This document shows positions 9,298 to 19,707 of a DNA stretch of 64,000 bases, piece by piece. Numbering within the stretch: position 1 is the first letter of the stretch; every line of letters begins with the position of its first letter. This DNA comes from Chitinophaga sp. (GTDB lineage Bacteria; Bacteroidota; Bacteroidia; Chitinophagales; Chitinophagaceae), in assembly GCF_017745275.1 (NCBI RefSeq), contig NZ_JAGHZS010000003.1:116692-180691 (forward strand). Direction: 5' to 3'. The notes beneath the pieces were generated by a model. The model did no database searches. It worked only from the letters and a program-made list of their open reading frames with translations, and was not told the origin of the DNA. The position numbers and the translations under genes were made by a program.

Positions 9298-10479
9298 ATG
9301 AAAACTCCTTCGTGCGCAAAAGCGCTTTCTCCCATCAATGCTATGGTAACCCTGTTGCTGGTACTGCTCATGGCAGGATGCCAGAAAAAAGAAATGGTAG
9401 CCAGTAACAATGCTGCGTCTGCAGAAACAAAAACAAAGATGGTGACCATCAATTCTGTACAGCCGGTGAAGTCGGAAGCATTGCTGGCCATGCAATGCTA
9501 TAATAACGCGTTCTACCATCAGTACGGTACTTATGGTCCTTCTTTTAAAGCGTACTATTATTCCGACGTTACCCAATCAGGCCGGATGGATTTCTGGCGC
9601 CAGGCAGAAGCCATTGAAACATTAATAGATGCCTATAACATCAACAACGATGCTGACCTGAAAAACAAGATGGTATACCTGTACAATGGTATGAGAGATG
9701 CTTACGGGTTGCTATGGTCATCCAACATTTATAATGATGATGTGATATGGGGCGCGCTGATGTGTATCCGTGCTTTCCAGATCACTAATGACGGTGGCAT
9801 GAAAGATATGGCTAAAAATAATTTTGACATGGTATGGGCCCGCGCCTGGGACACTAACCTCGGAGGAGGGCTGTGGTGGACCACCGCCAACAATACCAAG
9901 AATGCCTGTGTAAACGCACCGGCAGCCATCTGCGCCATGTACCTCTACCAGGCCACCGGCGATATCAGTTACCAAACCAAAGCCAAACAAATCATCGACT
10001 GGATGGTCACTAAGCTATATACCTCCGGCACCGGTGAGGTGAAGGGAGCTATAAATGCCGCAGGCACCATTACAGAAGGCGCGCGCACCTATACGCAGGG
10101 TACATTTATTGGCGCCTGCAGTATGCTGCACAATGCCTACCCTTCCGGTGGCTACAAAGCCATGGGAGCTAAAGCGATGGACTATACGAAAAATAGCATG
10201 TGTAATGCACAGGGATTGTTGCCTGATGAATATGATAATGACGACTGCCAGGGCTTTAAGGCCATATTCGCCCGCTGGGCCTGTAAGTTTGTGCATGATC
10301 AAAGTTATCAAAGCACCTACGCTGCCTGGCTCAATTACAATGCTGCCGAAGCCTGGAATTACAGGAACTCCAACGGCCTGATGTGGGGCCAATGGTGGCA
10401 CAGAACACCAGATAACTATGTGAACTCCTTTGAAACCACATGCGGCATCGCTATGATGAATGGGGTTTGGCTCTTCTAG
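9298..10479 (+). CDS. GH76 family glycoside hydrolase lipoprotein (alpha-1,6-mannanase-like)
   Basis: GH76 enzymes cleave alpha-1,6-mannan backbones such as those of fungal cell walls. I use ATG 9298, not the upstream ATG 9181, because it starts a proper lipoprotein signal: a hydrophobic stretch and lipobox LMAGC with Cys28. The 393-residue protein has the (alpha/alpha)6 barrel pattern of tryptophan-rich helices and the GH76 double aspartate (NDDVIWGAL, about Asp147-Asp148). The GGGLWWTT and GTFIGACSMLHNAYP segments also fit the family. It should face the cell surface or periplasm. A GH92 alpha-mannosidase and a mannosyltransferase-like gene occur 32-33 kb away, but nothing here shows that they form one pathway. 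Confidence 0.85.
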   Translation: MKTPSCAKALSPINAMVTLLLVLLMAGCQKKEMVASNNAASAETKTKMVTINSVQPVKSEALLAMQCYNNAFYHQYGTYGPSFKAYYYSDVTQSGRMDFWRQAEAIETLIDAYNINNDADLKNKMVYLYNGMRDAYGLLWSSNIYNDDVIWGALMCIRAFQITNDGGMKDMAKNNFDMVWARAWDTNLGGGLWWTTANNTKNACVNAPAAICAMYLYQATGDISYQTKAKQIIDWMVTKLYTSGTGEVKGAINAAGTITEGARTYTQGTFIGACSMLHNAYPSGGYKAMGAKAMDYTKNSMCNAQGLLPDEYDNDDCQGFKAIFARWACKFVHDQSYQSTYAAWLNYNAAEAWNYRNSNGLMWGQWWHRTPDNYVNSFETTCGIAMMNGVWLF

Positions 10480-10486
10480 TGGTTCG

Positions 10487-10533
10487 CACCAAAGCTGTTA
10501 GCAGTTAGTCACTAACTGTTAATAGCTTTGGTG
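10487..10533. terminator. Bidirectional terminator between GH76 and recB
   Basis: CACCAAAGCT (10487-10496) pairs with AGCTTTGGTG (10524-10533), and CAGTTAG with CTAACTG inside it, giving one long interrupted hairpin. It overlaps the last codons and stop of recB on the minus strand and serves the convergent GH76 gene as well. Confidence 0.75.
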
Positions 10534-13500
10534 AGTAAAGATTCCAGTAATTGTATTTTTCTGAGAGAAGGTTTTGCTGTAAAAATCCCCTGGCCACTGG
10601 TGCTTCTTACCCCGCGAACAAAACAATAAATCACTCCACCAAATTGCTTTTCATAATTGAAGCCCGGGATGCGGGTTTCGAGATATTTTTTTACAGCTAC
10701 CGTATATATGAAATATTGCAGGTGGTAGTTGTTTTCATTCATGGCTGCTGCCAGTCCTTCTTTATCGTAGTCGGCTACACTGTTGCCCAGGTAGTTCGAT
10801 TTCCAGTCCAGGATATAGTATTTCCCCTGGTATTCGAAGAATAGGTCAATTTTCCCATTCATAATCCCTTCCAGCTCCTGGCTGCTGTATTCAGAGAAAC
10901 GTTTTACGCTCACGCTTACTTCCTCATCAGAAAGATTATTGAGCAGGTTAGATTGAAACACGGGTACCGGGAAATCAAATTCAAATTCTGCCAGCCGTTG
11001 GTGACGCCCTACAGAGGCCAGTTGGAAGCTGTTCCCGGCAATGTGAATAGTGGTATACATGACCTGTTGCAACATTTCGTGTAGCCGTTCCAGGTATACT
11101 TCACGCTGTCCCGGTACGAAGCGGCGGATGGCTTCTTCGATCCAATGTTCCCATTTGCTGTTATCAGAAAAGTTGATGCTTTCAAAAATGAAATGCAGCA
11201 GGTTACCTGTTTTTGCGCCACGACGCAACGTGTTAAAAACGAAGTTGTCGTAAGGGTCTGTTTGCTGGAAGGAGCGCACCCGTGGCCGGTGCTCTGCTTT
11301 GGCAGCCAGCATGGTATAGCTCATCTTGCGCCAGTTTTGTTCCAGCAACTGGAATTTTACAGGAGGCCGGTTTACCGCCAGTTGTCCTTTCAGGGTTTGT
11401 TGGCGGTAGGTTTGTTCCGTTTCAGGAGGAACGCTGCCTTGTAATTGTATCAGCGAAGGATCAGGGTTGGCTATTGCCAGAGCTTTCAGGAAAAAGGCCA
11501 GCGACGAGTCCTTAAACCGGGTGTAGTTATTTCTGAACAGGTAACATTTGTATACTGCCCGGGTGATCGCCACATAAATTAAGCGGCGGTTTTCCTGCTC
11601 TTGTTGTTGCTGGTAGGCCGTTAGTTGATCTTCTGAGAGACGGGAACGCTGGGAACTCAGGTAATCTCCGCTTACCTGGTCGCGGAAGCTGATCAGGTCA
11701 ATGTGCTGTGATTCCACGAAGTCCAGGAAAGGCGCCATCACAATTTTATATTCCAGCCCTTTGCTTTTATGGATGGTCACAATATTCACCGCCTCTTCAT
11801 CGCTTTCCACGCGTTGGGCAAACTCGTCGCCATCGGTGGTCATACCGTCGATGCCGCGTTTCAGCCAGGAAATAAGATCGCGCATAGACAGGTTCTTGCG
11901 GCTCTGCACCTGGTGTACCAGCTCTGAAAGTTGGTATAGGTTGGTGATAATACGCTCGCCATTTTCGGTATGTCCATCCAGCAAAGTATGGCGCACATTG
12001 AAATCCGTAATGAATTCCATGAGTGCGGTGTAAGCGCCGTCACGTTGCCAGAGGTTACGGTATTTACCGAAGAGGTCCAGCATGGTTTCATCATCCAGCT
12101 TTAAAATAGTGCTGGTGTTGTAGCCGGTGAAAGATCCAAGCAATGCCCGGTTAATAGAGGATCTATCCGGCGTTTCCATGGCCTCCAGGAGATGAAGCAG
12201 CTGTTGTGCTTCTCCCGATCTTAATACCCTGGCCTCATCAATGGTTACCGCAGGTATGCCCAGTTTGGCGAGGGCGTGTTTAATATCTTTTCCTTCCTGA
12301 CCGGTGCGCACCAGGATACCAATGTCTGAAGGCGTGATGTTGCGCGATCCTTTTTCATTTTCAATCCGGTAGTCTTTATCCAGTAAAAGCTGCGCTATTT
12401 GCGCGGCTACGGCTTCGCAGATGGTTTCTTTTTTGTCGCAGGGAATTACTTCAATCGGCACTTCTTTGCGACTTCCTTTGAACAGGTATCCTTTGGTATT
12501 GTTATCCGGGCTGTTCACCGGGATATAGTCAATGCTATCGTTTTGCCCGCCGAAATCGAAGGTGTCGAACCCGGGGGTGGGTTGAAAGAAGATGTTCATC
12601 GCCCGGATCAGGTTTTCGGCAGAGCGGAAATTCTGATTCATATCATACACGTGTTGTACAATATTGCGGGCATTGAAATAGGTGAAGATATCTGCTTTAC
12701 GCCACGCGTAAATACTTTGTTTAGGGTCGCCAATGTAGAACAGCGTGGTGTTTTGACCGAAAGCTTTATCAAATATTTCAAACTGCTCGCGGTCCGTGTC
12801 CTGGAACTCATCCACAAAAACAGCCTTGTACTTATTTTGTAAGTTGGCGATGAGCTCCGGATTTTCATTTTTTACCAATGCAGTATGCAGGTTGTTGATA
12901 AGATCGTCATAACCCATCATATTGCTGCGTTCCTTGAAGAGGCGCACCTGCTCCCCTACTTCCCGGATGGCGGTATAAAAGATTTCCCGCCGTATTTGTT
13001 GTTGATAGTCGGCCAGCTGTTGGCGGAGTTCTTCTACCTTGTCCAGTTCCTCCAGGATATCAGCAAAAACAGTTTCAATATATTTTGCGTCTTTTCTTTT
13101 AGCCAGGATCCTTTTAACCAGTAGCTCCGGCTGTTTCACTAATTCCGGCCATTCTTTTTTGGTATACCGGTTAGCTTCACAGGCGGCGACAATGTTGGTG
13201 GCGTTGGCGGTAATGCCTTCGTAAAGCGCTTCTATGGCCGTTTGTATGTTGGCATGCTGCCGGTCTGTTTCCTGGATCCATTGCTGTTGCTGTGCTTCAG
13301 AGATGGTTTCCGGAACATCATCGTGATACCCGATATATTTTTTCCCACTGAGATGTTCCTGTATCACCTTTTGCAGGTCGGTTTTCATCTTTTCCTCCCA
13401 GATACTTTCCAGTAAATTGGTGTGGAGGGTGGTAATATTTCTGCGCCAGAATTTATTCAGTTCATTTTCTACTACCGGCGTGAGGTCTGGTACCATTTGC

Positions 13501-13940
13501 GCGCCAAACAGCTGGTTGGTTTCAAATGCGTATTCATTCAGTGTTTGCTGGCAGAAGCCATGTATGGTGAGTACAGAAGTTTCATCCAGCAGCAGGATGG
13601 CATCGCGCAGTAACTGTTGTACCGGCTGTGGATTTTCCGGATCAATCACTTCCAGTACCAGGTCAAGAATCTTTTCATCAGGAATATCTTTACCCATGCT
13701 GGCCTTGTATGCCTGGCGGATAAAGAGCCTGATTCTTTCTTCCAGTTCAGCTACCGCTGCCCGGGTAAAGGTGACCATCAATATTTCTTTGATAGATAGC
13801 TTTTGCTCCAGGATAAGCCGCAGCACGAGGATAGCGATGGAATAGGTTTTCCCTGTTCCGGCGCTGGCCTCAATCAGGTTGCTGCCCTCCAGTGGTACCG
13901 TAACGGCATCAAACTTTTTATATATAATGCTATCGATCAT
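10512..13940 (-). CDS. recB: RecB, exodeoxyribonuclease V beta subunit
   Basis: The 3'-5' helicase and nuclease subunit of RecBCD, which resects double-strand breaks. The 1142-residue protein has UvrD-type motifs in order: Walker A ASAGTGKTY (near residue 28), DEFQDTDREQ, GDPKQSIYAWRKAD, TIHKSKGLEY and YVAITRA. The C-terminal RecB-family nuclease shows GNLLHFIFE, the acidic GKIDLFFEYQGKYYILDWKS (D and DWK motif) and conserved Gln/Tyr residues downstream, so catalysis looks intact. Its ATG overlaps the recC stop by 4 nt (ATGA), typical of translational coupling. It is the last gene of recD-recC-recB. Confidence 0.94.
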   Translation of the reverse strand: MIDSIIYKKFDAVTVPLEGSNLIEASAGTGKTYSIAILVLRLILEQKLSIKEILMVTFTRAAVAELEERIRLFIRQAYKASMGKDIPDEKILDLVLEVIDPENPQPVQQLLRDAILLLDETSVLTIHGFCQQTLNEYAFETNQLFGAQMVPDLTPVVENELNKFWRRNITTLHTNLLESIWEEKMKTDLQKVIQEHLSGKKYIGYHDDVPETISEAQQQQWIQETDRQHANIQTAIEALYEGITANATNIVAACEANRYTKKEWPELVKQPELLVKRILAKRKDAKYIETVFADILEELDKVEELRQQLADYQQQIRREIFYTAIREVGEQVRLFKERSNMMGYDDLINNLHTALVKNENPELIANLQNKYKAVFVDEFQDTDREQFEIFDKAFGQNTTLFYIGDPKQSIYAWRKADIFTYFNARNIVQHVYDMNQNFRSAENLIRAMNIFFQPTPGFDTFDFGGQNDSIDYIPVNSPDNNTKGYLFKGSRKEVPIEVIPCDKKETICEAVAAQIAQLLLDKDYRIENEKGSRNITPSDIGILVRTGQEGKDIKHALAKLGIPAVTIDEARVLRSGEAQQLLHLLEAMETPDRSSINRALLGSFTGYNTSTILKLDDETMLDLFGKYRNLWQRDGAYTALMEFITDFNVRHTLLDGHTENGERIITNLYQLSELVHQVQSRKNLSMRDLISWLKRGIDGMTTDGDEFAQRVESDEEAVNIVTIHKSKGLEYKIVMAPFLDFVESQHIDLISFRDQVSGDYLSSQRSRLSEDQLTAYQQQQEQENRRLIYVAITRAVYKCYLFRNNYTRFKDSSLAFFLKALAIANPDPSLIQLQGSVPPETEQTYRQQTLKGQLAVNRPPVKFQLLEQNWRKMSYTMLAAKAEHRPRVRSFQQTDPYDNFVFNTLRRGAKTGNLLHFIFESINFSDNSKWEHWIEEAIRRFVPGQREVYLERLHEMLQQVMYTTIHIAGNSFQLASVGRHQRLAEFEFDFPVPVFQSNLLNNLSDEEVSVSVKRFSEYSSQELEGIMNGKIDLFFEYQGKYYILDWKSNYLGNSVADYDKEGLAAAMNENNYHLQYFIYTVAVKKYLETRIPGFNYEKQFGGVIYCFVRGVRSTSGQGIFTAKPSLRKIQLLESLLTKAINS

Positions 13941-16900
13941 TTCTCTTTGTCTGGTTTTTCAAAATACGCCGGCAATAGTGTTGTCAGCGGCGTTATCAGC
14001 AGGTCATAGATATCAAGGAAACTGGTCAGCGCTTCTTCTCTGTCAAAAAATCCCTGTTCATATACCTGCACGATATAAGGGTCCGGCGATTCCTGCCGGT
14101 CAATTAACCCGGTAATTTTACTTTTGAATTTCTTCAGATCCATTGTGAGTATATCTTTGGCAGATATTTCCAGGTCCGGATAAAAAGAAATGATATGGGT
14201 GAACCCTGTTTTATATACTTTAATAATTTCCGTCAGGCGCCGTGCTGCTTCTTCCTGCGTCAATGCCAGGGCCTGGAAAGCGTCTTCTTTTTTAGTACCG
14301 GAAATAAAGCAGAGATGTGTGACTACACCGGCAGCTCTGCCCGCGAGATAGCGGAGATAAGCTTCCACCAGGTATTTGCTTTCTTTCTTTGACCAGGATA
14401 CCTGTAACAGGGTGTGGTCAAAGGTTCTGATATATCCTTTTAAGATGCTGTTGTCGATAGTGATTTCAACCGGCAATCTTTTTTCCGTGGTTCCCTGTGT
14501 ACAGGCTTCGTATAAATTACGTACGGGCACTACCTGGTCTTCCAGCCGATGAATGGCTACTGCCGCCATGTTGCGGAGAGGGAGTCGTCCTTTCTTTACC
14601 ATGGTGGTTTGCAGCGTTTGCTGGGCGGCAGGAGCAACGGGCAGTAATTCATTTTTAACGGACCATTGCTGCAGCTTATTCAGATCAAAGATTTCTGTTT
14701 CGCTGAGTAGCAGTTGGCTGTCGTTGTAACGAATGCCTAATACTTTATTGTAGTACGACCGGAACGGATTTTTGAAGAAGCTGATTAACTCTTCTAAAGT
14801 AATTTCTTCAAAAGTGAGTGGTGTCGTGACTTTATTTTCATTGAGAAACGAGCTGGTAGCGGCTTCTTTGGTACTTAGGTAAGAAAAAAGTCGTTCGTCG
14901 GTACCGGCGTATTTCCTGCTAAAACTTTGCAGGGGTTGTAAGGTTACCAATTCATTACGGATTTTCTCCGGCTGGATGGTACCGGCTTCTATATAGTCTA
15001 TCAGCTCGTCTACGAGTGCCGATGGAGGCAGGTCGGCGTTGTCTTTGGCGTTTTTGCCGAGATAGCTGATGTATAAATATTCCCTGGCAGAAAGTAAAGT
15101 TTCCAGGAACAAGTGTTTATCATTCTCTTTTACATTACGATCCCCTTTCTGCCGGTTTTCTTCCATGATATTAAAGCTGGATTTATTTTCCCGGCGGGGA
15201 AATTTGTCGTAATTCAGTCCCATGAGGGCTACTACCTTAAAGGGAATACTACGCATAGGAATGAGTGAGCAGAAGGTAATGCCTCCGTTTACAAACAATC
15301 CCGCGCGGGTGCTACCGGTGAGGGTATCGAGGAAGCTGTGGCTAAATACTTCAAACGTTACCTTTTCACTCATGAATTCGTTGAGTGCGTTATAGGCGGT
15401 GAGTTGTTTTACCAGGGTATTATAATCTTCATCGATATCTTCCACGGGTTCAAACACCATGTTGTGCAGTATCCTTTCTGTATAGGCTACCCACTCTACA
15501 ATGGTGCGGGGCCGGCGCCGGTCCATAATTGACGACATCAGCACTTCCGCAAAATGGCAGAACCGGATCACATCATGTGCATCGCTGCCTTCGGTGATAT
15601 CGAGTGGGAAGAAGCTGTCTTCCCCGTTACCATATTCCTCTTCCCCGCTCATACAGATGCCGTACATAATCCGTTGAATCCCGTATTGCCAGCTAACAAA
15701 GTGGGTTTCATCCTTTTTCTGGCCGTTGATGCCGAAGCGGATATTAGCCGCTTCTATAATGCGACGGATGAGTACCGGGTCCAGCAGGTTGAACCGTTTA
15801 CGGATATACGAAAAGTCGAGTAGCTGCATCACTGCCTCTGCCTTGAAATTCTCTTCGTTCATGGTGAGAATGGCGTGCAGGGCATTGAAGAGGTTGTCGT
15901 TATCAGTATAGCTTTCATCGGCAATGGTGTACCGGAAAGGATATGGCGCATTGTTGAATACAGCTTTGATGTAGGGTGCGTAGGCATCAATATCGCTTAC
16001 CATTACCACAATGTCCCGGGGAGATAGTTGTTCCTTGCGTTCCGCCACCAGGTGTACGAGGTAGTTGTAGAGTACTTCTACTTCCCTGGCAGGAGTATAG
16101 CAGGCGTTGATGGTAATAGAGCCATCTTTAATATCTTTTTGGGAGACAGGTTCGCGGTCTGCTGTGGTGGCTGCGATAAAGATGTCGTGCTGTATTTTAT
16201 GCAGCAGGGTATCGGTGTTGGGTTCTACGGTGTCAATTTCTTCGTATGCATTGATGAATTTATCATAGGCGAAGAAGAGGCTGAAGGAGTCTTGAATCAC
16301 CCTTCCCCAGCCGGTTAGCAGGGCGTTGCCGGCTTTGGGGTTCTCCAGTTCTTTGAGGCCTTTTTGTCGCCAGCGGGCCAATTGTTTTTCGTTGCGGTCG
16401 TCAAACCAAAATACTACCGGCGATGGATTGATAATATGAAAATGTACATCTATGAAGCTGGACAGCTCATGCAGAATTTTCACGTGGTACGCGGTGATGA
16501 TGGATAAGCCGAACAGGTGAACAACCGGCATACGGGAAGTAAGGCCGGCTTTATTGGTGCTGGTATTGCGCAGGGCGTCGAGGATAAAGTTACCTACGAT
16601 TGTTTTATCCGGGAGGGCGCCGCCAGACAGTTGTTTAACTTTTACCCACAGCCAGTGCTGCCAGCCTGCGCTGACCAGGTCAGGCATATAGGTATTAGTC
16701 CAAGCCTGAATCATTTCCGGGCGGTATACCTGGTATTGGTCGAATAAGTCGGCCACTTTTTCCGCGAGTGCCATACGTTTCAGGTCACTTTCGGCATGAT
16801 GGTCGGCGTAGTAGGCGGCTACTTTAGGAAATTTGGCCATGAACTCTTCCTGCCCGAGCAGCTTAAATACCAGCCAGGAGAGGTTTTGCGGAGAGAGTAC

Positions 16901-17146
16901 TTCTGAGAAGGGCCCTCCCAGCAGTACATACAGTTGGTATAGCAGGTCGTTGGGCTTCAGGAAGCGGCAGTTGGCCGCAATGCCCAAACGGTCTGCCAAC
17001 TGGAGCTTCAGCCAGTTGTTCATACCTTCTGTTTGTGTGATAATATAGTGAGGCTGGAACACGCTGTTGCCTGCATCCTGGAGGTCTTTTGCCAACCCGG
17101 ATGATAAGCTATTGAGTGAGTTCGAGACTTTTAAAAACAATGCCAT
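13937..17146 (-). CDS. recC: RecC, exodeoxyribonuclease V gamma subunit
   Basis: The 1069-residue RecC subunit holds the complex together and, in the studied enzyme, scans for Chi. The start MALFLKVSNSLNSLSSGLAK resembles other RecC N-termini. The segments QTEGMNNWLKLQLADRLGIA, SPRDIVVMVSDIDAYAPYIK and VALMGLNYDKFPRRE are family hallmarks of its dead helicase domains. The C-terminus has a nuclease-like fold without a complete active site, as usual. The gene sits 44 nt downstream of recD and overlaps recB by 4 nt. Confidence 0.93.
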   Translation of the reverse strand: MALFLKVSNSLNSLSSGLAKDLQDAGNSVFQPHYIITQTEGMNNWLKLQLADRLGIAANCRFLKPNDLLYQLYVLLGGPFSEVLSPQNLSWLVFKLLGQEEFMAKFPKVAAYYADHHAESDLKRMALAEKVADLFDQYQVYRPEMIQAWTNTYMPDLVSAGWQHWLWVKVKQLSGGALPDKTIVGNFILDALRNTSTNKAGLTSRMPVVHLFGLSIITAYHVKILHELSSFIDVHFHIINPSPVVFWFDDRNEKQLARWRQKGLKELENPKAGNALLTGWGRVIQDSFSLFFAYDKFINAYEEIDTVEPNTDTLLHKIQHDIFIAATTADREPVSQKDIKDGSITINACYTPAREVEVLYNYLVHLVAERKEQLSPRDIVVMVSDIDAYAPYIKAVFNNAPYPFRYTIADESYTDNDNLFNALHAILTMNEENFKAEAVMQLLDFSYIRKRFNLLDPVLIRRIIEAANIRFGINGQKKDETHFVSWQYGIQRIMYGICMSGEEEYGNGEDSFFPLDITEGSDAHDVIRFCHFAEVLMSSIMDRRRPRTIVEWVAYTERILHNMVFEPVEDIDEDYNTLVKQLTAYNALNEFMSEKVTFEVFSHSFLDTLTGSTRAGLFVNGGITFCSLIPMRSIPFKVVALMGLNYDKFPRRENKSSFNIMEENRQKGDRNVKENDKHLFLETLLSAREYLYISYLGKNAKDNADLPPSALVDELIDYIEAGTIQPEKIRNELVTLQPLQSFSRKYAGTDERLFSYLSTKEAATSSFLNENKVTTPLTFEEITLEELISFFKNPFRSYYNKVLGIRYNDSQLLLSETEIFDLNKLQQWSVKNELLPVAPAAQQTLQTTMVKKGRLPLRNMAAVAIHRLEDQVVPVRNLYEACTQGTTEKRLPVEITIDNSILKGYIRTFDHTLLQVSWSKKESKYLVEAYLRYLAGRAAGVVTHLCFISGTKKEDAFQALALTQEEAARRLTEIIKVYKTGFTHIISFYPDLEISAKDILTMDLKKFKSKITGLIDRQESPDPYIVQVYEQGFFDREEALTSFLDIYDLLITPLTTLLPAYFEKPDKEK

Positions 17147-17190
17147 TGATAACTCCTTTGTTTACACTCCGCCCTTCCCGAAGCATGTTA

Positions 17191-19005
17191 TTAATTCGCA
17201 TGCGCGTCTACTTCTCTGAACCTGGAGGCGATACCGGAAGCTCTTTCTACAAAGCGTTCTGCCGCCATAAGGATTACTTCCGGTGTTCCCTGAACATACA
17301 CTTTTTGTTTGGCACGGCTCACCGCGGTATATAGCAGTTCGCGTGTAAGAATCGGTACATCTGTAGTATCCGGCAAAAGTACCAGTACTTCTCCGAATTC
17401 GGAACCCTGGCTTTTGTGGATGGTCATGGCAAAAGCTGTTTCTGCCTGGGTCAGATAGCCGGGTAATACAGCTTTCAGTGCGCCGGTGCTATCTTCAAAC
17501 CAGGCCATCAACACGCCATTTTCATCTTTCCTGATAATACCCGTATCTCCATTAAACAAACCATGTTCATAATAGTTACGGGTAAGTATTACCGGGCGGT
17601 TTTGATAAAATTCTGTGTTGGCCTGAATCAGCCGTTTGTCGTGTAAATATTTTTCGATTTGCTTGTTAACGGTATATAATCCCTGTGGTCCTTCTCTCAC
17701 GGCGGTGAGTACACGTTGTGCATTCAGCAGCTTCAGCGCTTTGGTAATATCCTGTTCTGCTATAAACGTTTCATAGCCGGCGATGAAGTTGTCGAATAGT
17801 TTTGAAGAGATGGTTGGGTCAATGACAACCTGTTCATCTGCCGAAGGCGGAAAAAAACTTTGGATCACCGGTACATTATTGGCAATGATAGCCTTACTGA
17901 ATTTACCAATGCCGGTATTACCGGTAAAACGATGACTGCGCCTCAGTTCCACCAGGTGTTGAAATAATGGGTGCTGGCTGTTGGCCTCATGAGCAGCGGG
18001 CACCTGGCTGTTGGTGTCCGTAATAAAACTATTGATGAACTGCCGGCGGGCCGGTGTAAAAAGATTTAACTGTTCCTGGGCCTGGCAGAGATCTCCAAAC
18101 AAACTACCGGCTTCCACGGAGGCGAGCTGGTCTTTGTCGCCCAGTAAAATAAGCCGTGTTTGCGGATGGATGGCCTGCATCAGCTTCGCAAACAAGGCCA
18201 CGTCTATCATGGAGCACTCATCCACAATTACTACATCATAATTCAACGGGTTCTCGCGGTTGTGTCTGAAGTAGGGAGTGCCGCTGACTGGTTTCAGCAA
18301 CCGGTGGATAGTGGCGGGTTGCAGGGCCCGGAATTTTTCGGTGATATTGGCATCAACTGCAATAGTAGTATTGCGTAAGCTCTCGGCCATACGGGCGGCG
18401 GCTTTCCCGGTAGGTGCAGCCAGCGCTACTTTCAGCGCCGGATCTGTAGCAAACAGGATCGCCAGGATTTTGGCCACGGTAGTGGTTTTACCTGTACCTG
18501 GTCCGCCGGTGATGATAGTGAAATTATTGAGTACGCCGGTAACGGCAGCGGCTAGCTGCCAGTCGGCAGGATCGTTATCGTCAGTTGTTGTGGTAGCGGC
18601 AAATAGTTGGCTGATCAGCGTTTGCTGACTTTGCAACAACTGCATTCTTTCTGGCAGCACCGCCTGTTCTGTTACCAGGAATTGTTTGATCCGCTGAAGA
18701 AATTCCGTTTCATACCGGAAATAGCGTTGCAGGTACAGCCGGTTCTGATAAATCACAAAGGGTTGTTTATCGTTGCCGTGGAGGCCTACTAACGGCAGGC
18801 TTTCCAGGATGCTGTTGTTGGTATCTATTTTTTGGTAAGATTCCGGCAAATTTATTTGCTCTTCTTTTATTTTATCGAGATGCAGACAGATATGTCCTTC
18901 GCTTCCTTTTTTTGATAACAGATAAGCATACGGTTTTAGCGCCGGTATATCAAAATACTCGGCAAATTGTTGATGTACATCGTTCAGCGTGGGTATGTTT
19001 CGCAT
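17191..19005 (-). CDS. recD: RecD, exodeoxyribonuclease V alpha subunit
   Basis: The 5'-3' SF1B helicase of RecBCD. The 604-residue protein carries Walker A GGPGTGKTTTVAKI (about residues 166-179), AAPTGKAAARM (motif Ia), DECSMID (Walker B), LLGDKDQLASVEAGSLFGDL (motif III) and the C-terminal UvrD-like TIHKSQGSEFGEVLVLLP and LYTAVSRAK motifs. It is the first gene of the run recD-recC-recB. Other bacteria often have recC or recB first, so this order is a local arrangement. All three subunits keep their key motifs, which indicates a working RecBCD rather than AddAB. Confidence 0.94.
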   Translation of the reverse strand: MRNIPTLNDVHQQFAEYFDIPALKPYAYLLSKKGSEGHICLHLDKIKEEQINLPESYQKIDTNNSILESLPLVGLHGNDKQPFVIYQNRLYLQRYFRYETEFLQRIKQFLVTEQAVLPERMQLLQSQQTLISQLFAATTTTDDNDPADWQLAAAVTGVLNNFTIITGGPGTGKTTTVAKILAILFATDPALKVALAAPTGKAAARMAESLRNTTIAVDANITEKFRALQPATIHRLLKPVSGTPYFRHNRENPLNYDVVIVDECSMIDVALFAKLMQAIHPQTRLILLGDKDQLASVEAGSLFGDLCQAQEQLNLFTPARRQFINSFITDTNSQVPAAHEANSQHPLFQHLVELRRSHRFTGNTGIGKFSKAIIANNVPVIQSFFPPSADEQVVIDPTISSKLFDNFIAGYETFIAEQDITKALKLLNAQRVLTAVREGPQGLYTVNKQIEKYLHDKRLIQANTEFYQNRPVILTRNYYEHGLFNGDTGIIRKDENGVLMAWFEDSTGALKAVLPGYLTQAETAFAMTIHKSQGSEFGEVLVLLPDTTDVPILTRELLYTAVSRAKQKVYVQGTPEVILMAAERFVERASGIASRFREVDAHAN

Positions 19006-19112
19006 TCTTTATCCGGACACTTGAAAAGATTAAAGTACGACTTTTTCCGCATCGTTTGGAGGTCTGCAGTATTTCAGTATATTGTTGTTAATCTATAACC
19101 TATATACTGTAT

Positions 19113-19676
19113 ATGACATCAAAAAAATGGCGCCTCCTGGTTGCTTTTTTGTTAGGAACTTTTTTACATGTGAATGCCCAACAAAATTTAGAAAGAAAGC
19201 CGAGCCAACTGAGAGCAAATATTTCCCTTCTTGGATTAGGTGCAAATTACGAATTGCGACTGGCAAAATTTACTACGCTTAACCTGGACGCAGAACTTGG
19301 AATGGGACTAAGTTATTCCAGTGGTATGTATACGGGATCACATTGGGGATATGCGCTAGTACCGGATTTTTCTGCAGGGGTAAGGCAATATTATAATATT
19401 GCCCGTCGTGAAAGGAAGGGAAAGCGGATAGACAATAACGCCGGCAGCTTTTTTACCTTGCGGGGTGGTTACATAACCAGCCCTATTGCCAGCAACGAGT
19501 ATTATACGGAAGGAGGCTATGCTTACTTTGTACCTGCCTGGGGCATGCAACGCAGCTGGGGTAAACACTTTAGTTTTGAAGCCCAGTTTGGTATCAGGTT
19601 TAGCCCGGTAGAATACAGCGATGGCGCTATTAACGCACTGGATGCACGTTTAAAGGTAGGGTACGTGATTTTTTAA
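19113..19676 (+). CDS. Small outer-membrane beta-barrel-like protein, unknown function
   Basis: A 187-residue secreted protein with a signal peptide (MTSKKWRLLVAFLLGTFLHV, cleavage near NAQ). The rest has alternating hydrophobic and polar residues with many Gly, Tyr and Phe residues, and it ends in the aromatic GYVIF. This fits a small eight- or ten-stranded outer-membrane barrel. The segment RRERKGKRIDNN could be a periplasmic turn. I do not recognise a named family. It lies 31 nt upstream of the peptidyl-tRNA hydrolase gene and may share its transcript. Confidence 0.75.
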   Translation: MTSKKWRLLVAFLLGTFLHVNAQQNLERKPSQLRANISLLGLGANYELRLAKFTTLNLDAELGMGLSYSSGMYTGSHWGYALVPDFSAGVRQYYNIARRERKGKRIDNNAGSFFTLRGGYITSPIASNEYYTEGGYAYFVPAWGMQRSWGKHFSFEAQFGIRFSPVEYSDGAINALDARLKVGYVIF

Positions 19677-19707
19677 TGTCGTACCTTCGTTATCTAAACG
19701 GAGTTAT

